Source: Taiwanofungus camphoratus (Eukaryota; Basidiomycota; Agaricomycetes; Polyporales; Taiwanofungaceae). From it: a stretch of DNA of 64,000 nt. Both the position numbers and the translations under genes were made by a program. Shown in pieces: positions 59,836 to 64,000 of the stretch. The first letter of the stretch is position 1. Each line of letters begins with the position of its first letter. The notes under the pieces were generated by a model that saw only the letters and a program-made list of their open reading frames with translations, did no database searches and had not been told where the DNA came from. The DNA is taken from the NCBI GenBank assembly GCA_003999685.1, contig CP021222.1, positions 2,604,001 to 2,668,000 of the forward strand. Direction: 5' to 3'.

Positions 59836-61155
59836 CTAAAACACGAGGGGTCCCACGCCCGAGCCCGACGTCTCGCCCTCGCCGTCCGGCTTGCGCACCT
59901 TCTTCGCCCACCGCAGGCCGCACGCGTTGCACAGCGTCTTCGGGCCGAGCGGGCCCTGGGGAACACAATCCATCCAAGTGTCAGAACCAGCCTACGAGAC
60001 CGCGGCCCGAAGCAAGGGGAGGGAGACGCACCTTGCGCCACTCCGGCGAGTCCGTGCGCCCGCACGTCACACAGACGTACTGGTCGGAGGTGTACGACCG
60101 CTTCAGCTGCAAGGGGCGAAATTGAGGCACGGCAGGCACGATGTCGGCACTGCAGGACGAACCTTCTTTCGCGATCCGTTGGGATCGCATGTGTTGTCGT
60201 CCCCTGGCCCTGGTGTGACCATGCCTGCCTCGGAAGCAGAGGCCGGATACGCCATGTCGCCGGGAAGCAAGCCTCCGGCGGCAGCGTTGGACGCAAGGTC
60301 GTCGTAGTTTGCGTAATAGCTGTCCTCGCCGCCATACATATGGGCCTGTGCGTTCATGTTGGAGTGGCCGTGCGGGAGGTGCGAAGGATTAGCGGAAACG
60401 GGATCATTGGCTGCAGAAGCGGAACCGGAGGGGGGCGCCTCGGCGGCCTGGTGCTGCGCGCGGAGCTGGAGGAGGCGCTGCTGCAGGCGCTCGTTCTCCA
60501 TCTTGAGCTCGAGGAACGTGTTCAGCCTGCGTCCACACCGCGCGTCAGCAAGCACGCAAGCAACCGCACAAGCGCGCCCCGGCGGGGCACGACAGACCAC
60601 TGACATTGCGGTGTTGCGGCTGGGGTACGGCTTCGCGACGGCGAAGAAGCACTGGAACGCGCACGCGCCGCCGCCGGGGTGCGCGTGGCCGGTGATCTCG
60701 AAGAGCACCTCGCGCGGGCGCGGCGCGTAGTCGCGCGCGACGTAGAAGGCGGCTTTGCACTGCAGGCGCGCGTACGCGAGCAGCGGGCGCTGCGCGTGCA
60801 CGCTCTCGCGGAACAGCGCCCGGAAGCCCGCGCGGTCGTCCACTGCGGCGAGAGCGCGGCGTGCGGCGGTCAGCGGACGGGGTTGTTCGTGCGCGAGCTA
60901 CGCACCGTTCATGAGGTCGACGAGGTCCCCGTCGACGAGGTCGTCGTCGCGCCAGCCGAGGAGCTCCGTCACGGCGGCGCCGCAGTACCAGACTTTGCAT
61001 GTCGCGGAGAGGACGAGCATGATGGCCTCGTTGAGCTCGGTGACGAGGAGGTCGGCCCAGCGTTTGCGCTTTGTGAACTCGAAGGTCTGCGGCTCCTTTT
61101 GCTTTGCGGCCGACGCCAACGACGACGCCTGCGGGGGGGCCTGTGCGACGGACAT
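59836..61155 (-). CDS. wc-2: White Collar 2-type PAS/GATA transcription factor
   Basis: Five exons: 61155-60906, 60842-60605, 60526-60163, 60106-60032, 59955-59836; predicted 348 aa. The PAS domain (about 22-165) has [38 protein letters not shown] and [20 protein letters not shown]. It is followed by a short coiled coil ([19 protein letters not shown]), a low-complexity linker, a basic SRKK and a GATA finger, C-x2-C-x18-C-x2-C ([18 protein letters not shown] ... [12 protein letters not shown]). The order PAS-GATA and size fit WC-2. Known role: partner of the blue-light receptor WC-1 in the photo-responsive complex. Intron 2 (60604-60527, 78 nt) is in frame and stop-free. WC-1 is not in the window. 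Confidence 0.93.
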
Positions 61156-61533
61156 GGTGGTCGAGAGGGAGTTGCGGGGCAGGGGCTTTCATGCTTGAAG
61201 ATGCGGTGGAATAGGTTCTGTCAAAGCGAATGCACGATCGAAATGGGATCCGGGCTTCCAAACGCGTCCCGCCATGCTACCAAATGGGGAAGCGATAACT
61301 GCATCCGCGACCGGCGATCAAATAAGAAGCGAGACAAAAATAATTATTATGCTGGCCGACGTCCCCAGTAAGTACATGCACAGGCCGCTCCGAATCTTGT
61401 ACCGTAGTGAGTTGATGTAGCAATAGAATGCGGGAATCATTGACACACTGTCCAGCAGACAGACCGGTCTCCAAGCAAGATGTCAATAGTAAGATACCTC
61501 TACGCTCTAGTGTCCGCAATCCCCAAGGAAGAC

Positions 61534-63050
61534 TTAGATGATACAGTAGCCACCGTCGACGCGGATCTCGGAGCCCGTCATGAAGCGCGAGGCGTCGCTG
61601 GCGAGGAACACGATGGCGCCCTGGAAGGGGATTAGTGCGGAGCATGTGCAGGACGGGAACGTGACGCACGGCCAAGTCCTCAGGCTCGCCCATCTGTGGA
61701 AGGTCCGGTGAGAACGGAGACACGAACCAGGTGCGGGCTGGACTCACCCTTCCCATCGGAGTGAGGCTCTCCCATGTTTTCTGTAGGGGGCGGCATTGTT
61801 AGCGAGCACCACGCACGAGCGGAAGAGACGCTTGCCTTGAGCTCGGTGTCATGTGCGAGAATGGTCCTTGTCAGCTTTGTCAGCATGTACCCCGGGCTGA
61901 CGGTGGGAAATGAGATCAGGAATCCTCGCGGAGAGAGAGCGGGGATGACGTCACCTGAGGCAGTTGACGCGCACGCCCTTTTTGGCCCACTCGACCGCGA
62001 GACTGGCGGCCATGTGCTTCACCGCTGCGGGCGGGGAGGGTCAGCCTCAGCACCGCAGAGGGCAGCGCGGCACTCACCCGCCTTGGCAGCGTTGTACGGC
62101 GTCTGCGGCTGGGGGATGTTGACAATCTGGATGGGCCAAGCACACCGCCCTCAGCGTCTGCGGTCACGCGCACACCAGCAGCTACCCACGTTCGCACTCA
62201 TACTCGCCACGAGGACAATGCTTCCCCCGCCCTGTGGTATCATGTTGCGCGCCGCCTCGCGTGCAGTAAAGAACGCCCCGTGCACGTTAATGTCATACAG
62301 CCGCTTTATCCGGTCAAACGGGTAGCTGCGCGCGTTTCAGCCGTGCGTCAGCAGAACCACAGAGCCCACAGCGTGGCACGGCACACGCACTCAAACGCAG
62401 AATAGTTCTCCACAATGCCTGGGGGGAACCACGCCAAATAAGCAACACGTCAGCGCACCCAGCGACACGCGCACGACGCACCCGCAGAGGCGACCACCGA
62501 GTCGATGCGGCCGTACGTGTCCATCACCCGCCGGAACGCCTGCTGGACAGACAGCTCCGACGACACGTCGCACCCGATGCCCATGACGCTGTAGTCGCTC
62601 GGGTCCATGTCACTGTCAACTTCACACCTTATCAGTCGCCGTCGCCGCACACCAGCGCAGTGGGTTCCTGACCGCATGCAGCCTTGACGAGCTCCTCGGC
62701 CGCCTCGGCCGCCTCCTCCTCCTTGAGGTCGAGGATGGCGAGCGACGTGCAGCCGGACTGGACCAGCGCGCGGCAGAACTCGTTGCCCAGGCCGCGCGCG
62801 GCGCCGGTGATCATGCAGACCTGTGTGCGAAGGGGACGCTGAGCTCCGTGCGGGGGGGAGGGGGCGACGCGCGCGCGCCACGCACTTTGTTCGCCATCGA
62901 GAACTCGGGGAGCGTCTTGACGACCTTGGCCTTGGCCGCGACGGCGCTGCTGATGAAGCGCGCCTGGACGACGCATCTCCGCGCGGGGACGACGACGAGG
63001 GGTCTTGAGGTGGTAAAGCGAGAGTGTGAGAAGAGCCGGGCGCTCATCAT
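61534..63050 (-). CDS. Short-chain dehydrogenase/reductase (sorbose/arabinitol dehydrogenase-like)
   Basis: Eleven exons: 63050-62886, 62820-62673, 62619-62482, 62418-62391, 62325-62190, 62126-62078, 62024-61955, 61896-61836, 61780-61748, 61693-61670, 61620-61534; predicted 312 aa. The Rossmann motif VCMITGAARGLGNEF, GCDVSSELS, the active-site VLVASMSANIV with YNAAKAAVKHMAASLA, and SPGYMLTKLTR followed by KTWESLTPMGRMGEPEDLA and GGYCII place it in the classical NAD(P)-dependent SDRs near fungal sorbose reductase and D-arabinitol 2-dehydrogenase. The 50-residue Arg/Ser-rich N-terminus suggests mitochondrial import (inferred). The junction ELK|KTWESLTPMG fits a GC-AG intron at 61835-61781. Two ATGs are adjacent (63050 and 63047). 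Confidence 0.9.
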
Positions 63051-63872
63051 CGTGGACGGTGAGAGTAAGGAAGGGGGAAAAGTGAAGGAGGACAGCGGTG
63101 GTGTGCTGTAGGGAATTTATTGGGTTGACCCCGGACCACGGTGTCTCCACCGCGGGGGGCGTCTAGACTCGGGAGAGAGACTCGGACCGATCATGGCAAT
63201 CCGCGGTCAATTTTTCCATCTTGACATAATCGCCCGCCAGCCAATCGCAGCCCGCGCGCACGAGTCTCCGCCGCTCGCAGCCAATCCCCGCTCGCCAGTC
63301 CCCGCTAGCGTGAGCCAGCCTTGCCTCCTGCGTGCAGCTGGACCCGTCCGGTGCCTGCGTTACTCTCCCCCTCGCACTGAACGTTGACCGCGCACGACCG
63401 TCGCTTGCCCGCCGCACACTCACTTCCGTCGATCTCGTTCCAAGTATATGTGTGTATTTAGCATATGGTGTACGGTGGTATAGGCAGTCTTGTAGAACAT
63501 ACAGGTATGATGGAGGACATATGTCAAACGAGCGAGGGGTATCTCCGAGCCGCAAAGCAACAAACCAGCAAACCGAATAAACAATTCTAAACTAACGTGC
63601 GATGAGAACGGAAAGGTCGAGAAGGATGAGAAACAAATGCGTCCGCGGCTTCCCCTGCTGACGTCGCAGCATGACACCGGGACGATGAAGCTTATGAAAA
63701 GCTTACGAGGGGCTATGAAATCATTAAGCTATGCTTAGAAACAGAGTATAAGCAGTTCAAACGAGAGTGAACACGGATCATCCACAAGATCCGCAATGAA
63801 CGCCGGCGCACCGCCCGCCCGCGTCCGCGACGCCGCACCAGCCAGTCGAGACAACAGCAACACGTCCAACGC
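63051..63872. other. SDR upstream region
   Basis: 822 bp upstream of the SDR start and downstream of the partial gene at the edge. The part near 63180-63400 is rich in CCGC and GCCAATC-type motifs (CCAAT at about 63239 and 63280). No gene seen. Confidence 0.4.
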
Positions 63873-64000
63873 TCACAGGCACGCGAACTTTGATTTCCGT
63901 CGCTGCAGCTCGTCCATCCGGCTGTCCAGCTGTGCCCGCGCCCGCTCCTTCGCCCGCCGCTCCTCGTCCAGCCGGTGCTCCAGCGACTGCTTCTCCTCCA
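63873..64000 (-). CDS. C-terminus of a coiled-coil protein, cut by the window edge
   Basis: The last 41 codons of a minus-strand frame end at TGA 63875-63873. The sequence is charged and heptad-like (EEKQSLEHRLDEERRAKER, AQLDSRMDELQRRKSKF), i.e. a coiled coil, and ends FACL. The family cannot be told from this piece; motor proteins and cytoskeletal or vesicle-tether proteins often end in this way. Confidence 0.6.
   Translation of the reverse strand, partial: EEKQSLEHRLDEERRAKERARAQLDSRMDELQRRKSKFACL

Noticed and set aside
42700-63050. A secondary-metabolite gene cluster built from the ABM-like proteins, SDR and zinc-cluster regulator
   Set aside because: No backbone enzyme (PKS, NRPS, terpene synthase) is present and the members are interleaved with conserved housekeeping genes.

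Overview
This window looks like nuclear DNA of a filamentous basidiomycete, most likely an Agaricomycete. Evidence: intron-rich genes packed on both strands, introns mostly 45-80 nt with GT..AG borders, very small exons, a GATA-type White Collar 2 gene, a mid-protein Zn2Cys6 regulator, an F-box gene, and predicted proteins resembling basidiomycete versions of their families. I see no rRNA, no credible tRNA, no CRISPR, no operon-like bacterial organisation and no recognisable transposon coding region. Exon boundaries were worked out by hand from splice signals, reading-frame phase and family motifs; they are predictions.

Layout, left to right. 1-936: left-truncated indoleamine 2,3-dioxygenase (minus). 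2.5-7.0 kb: divergent pair HIBCH-type 3-hydroxyisobutyryl-CoA hydrolase (minus) and tubulin cofactor E (plus). 8.2-12.0 kb: divergent pair SR splicing factor (minus) and cysteine desulfurase NFS1 (plus). 12.5-20.3 kb: macro-domain-like protein, NECAP endocytic adaptor, COP9 subunit 8, proteasome/CTD phosphatase UBLCP1, Nudix hydrolase. 20.9-22.8 kb: secreted type-B carboxylesterase. 25.3-29.0 kb: CWF19L1/Drn1-like splicing factor and APC15. 29.8-31.1 kb: F-box protein gene interrupted by an in-frame stop. 34.1-36.8 kb: small zinc-finger protein and arginase. 38.3-40.7 kb: class I aminotransferase. 42.7-47.8 kb: isovaleryl-CoA dehydrogenase and, divergently, a Zn2Cys6 regulator. 49.7-56.3 kb: inositol-pentakisphosphate 2-kinase, a second zinc-finger paralogue, and two ABM-like small proteins. 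59.8-63.1 kb: WC-2 and a short-chain dehydrogenase. 63.9-64.0 kb: the C-terminus of a coiled-coil protein running off the right edge.

How the genes relate. Most are conserved housekeeping genes without a shared pathway. Five are amino-acid catabolic enzymes (IDO for Trp, HIBCH for Val, arginase for Arg, an aminotransferase, IVD for Leu), which may be coincidence. The Zn2Cys6 regulator is divergent from IVD and shares a 465-bp promoter with it, an arrangement often seen for a regulator and its target. Gene-poor stretches (notably 22.8-25.3, 31.1-34.1, 40.7-42.7, 47.8-49.7, 54.0-55.8 and 56.3-59.8 kb) hold no gene I recognise.

The most noteworthy observations are: a two-member family of small zinc-finger proteins with matching intron layout; three introns best explained as GC-AG; many micro-exons of 10-25 nt; four in-frame, stop-free introns; a 233-nt intron splitting the SWQDLKD signature of the SR protein; and the F-box gene with a premature stop. 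I did not find a convincing novel multi-gene system.
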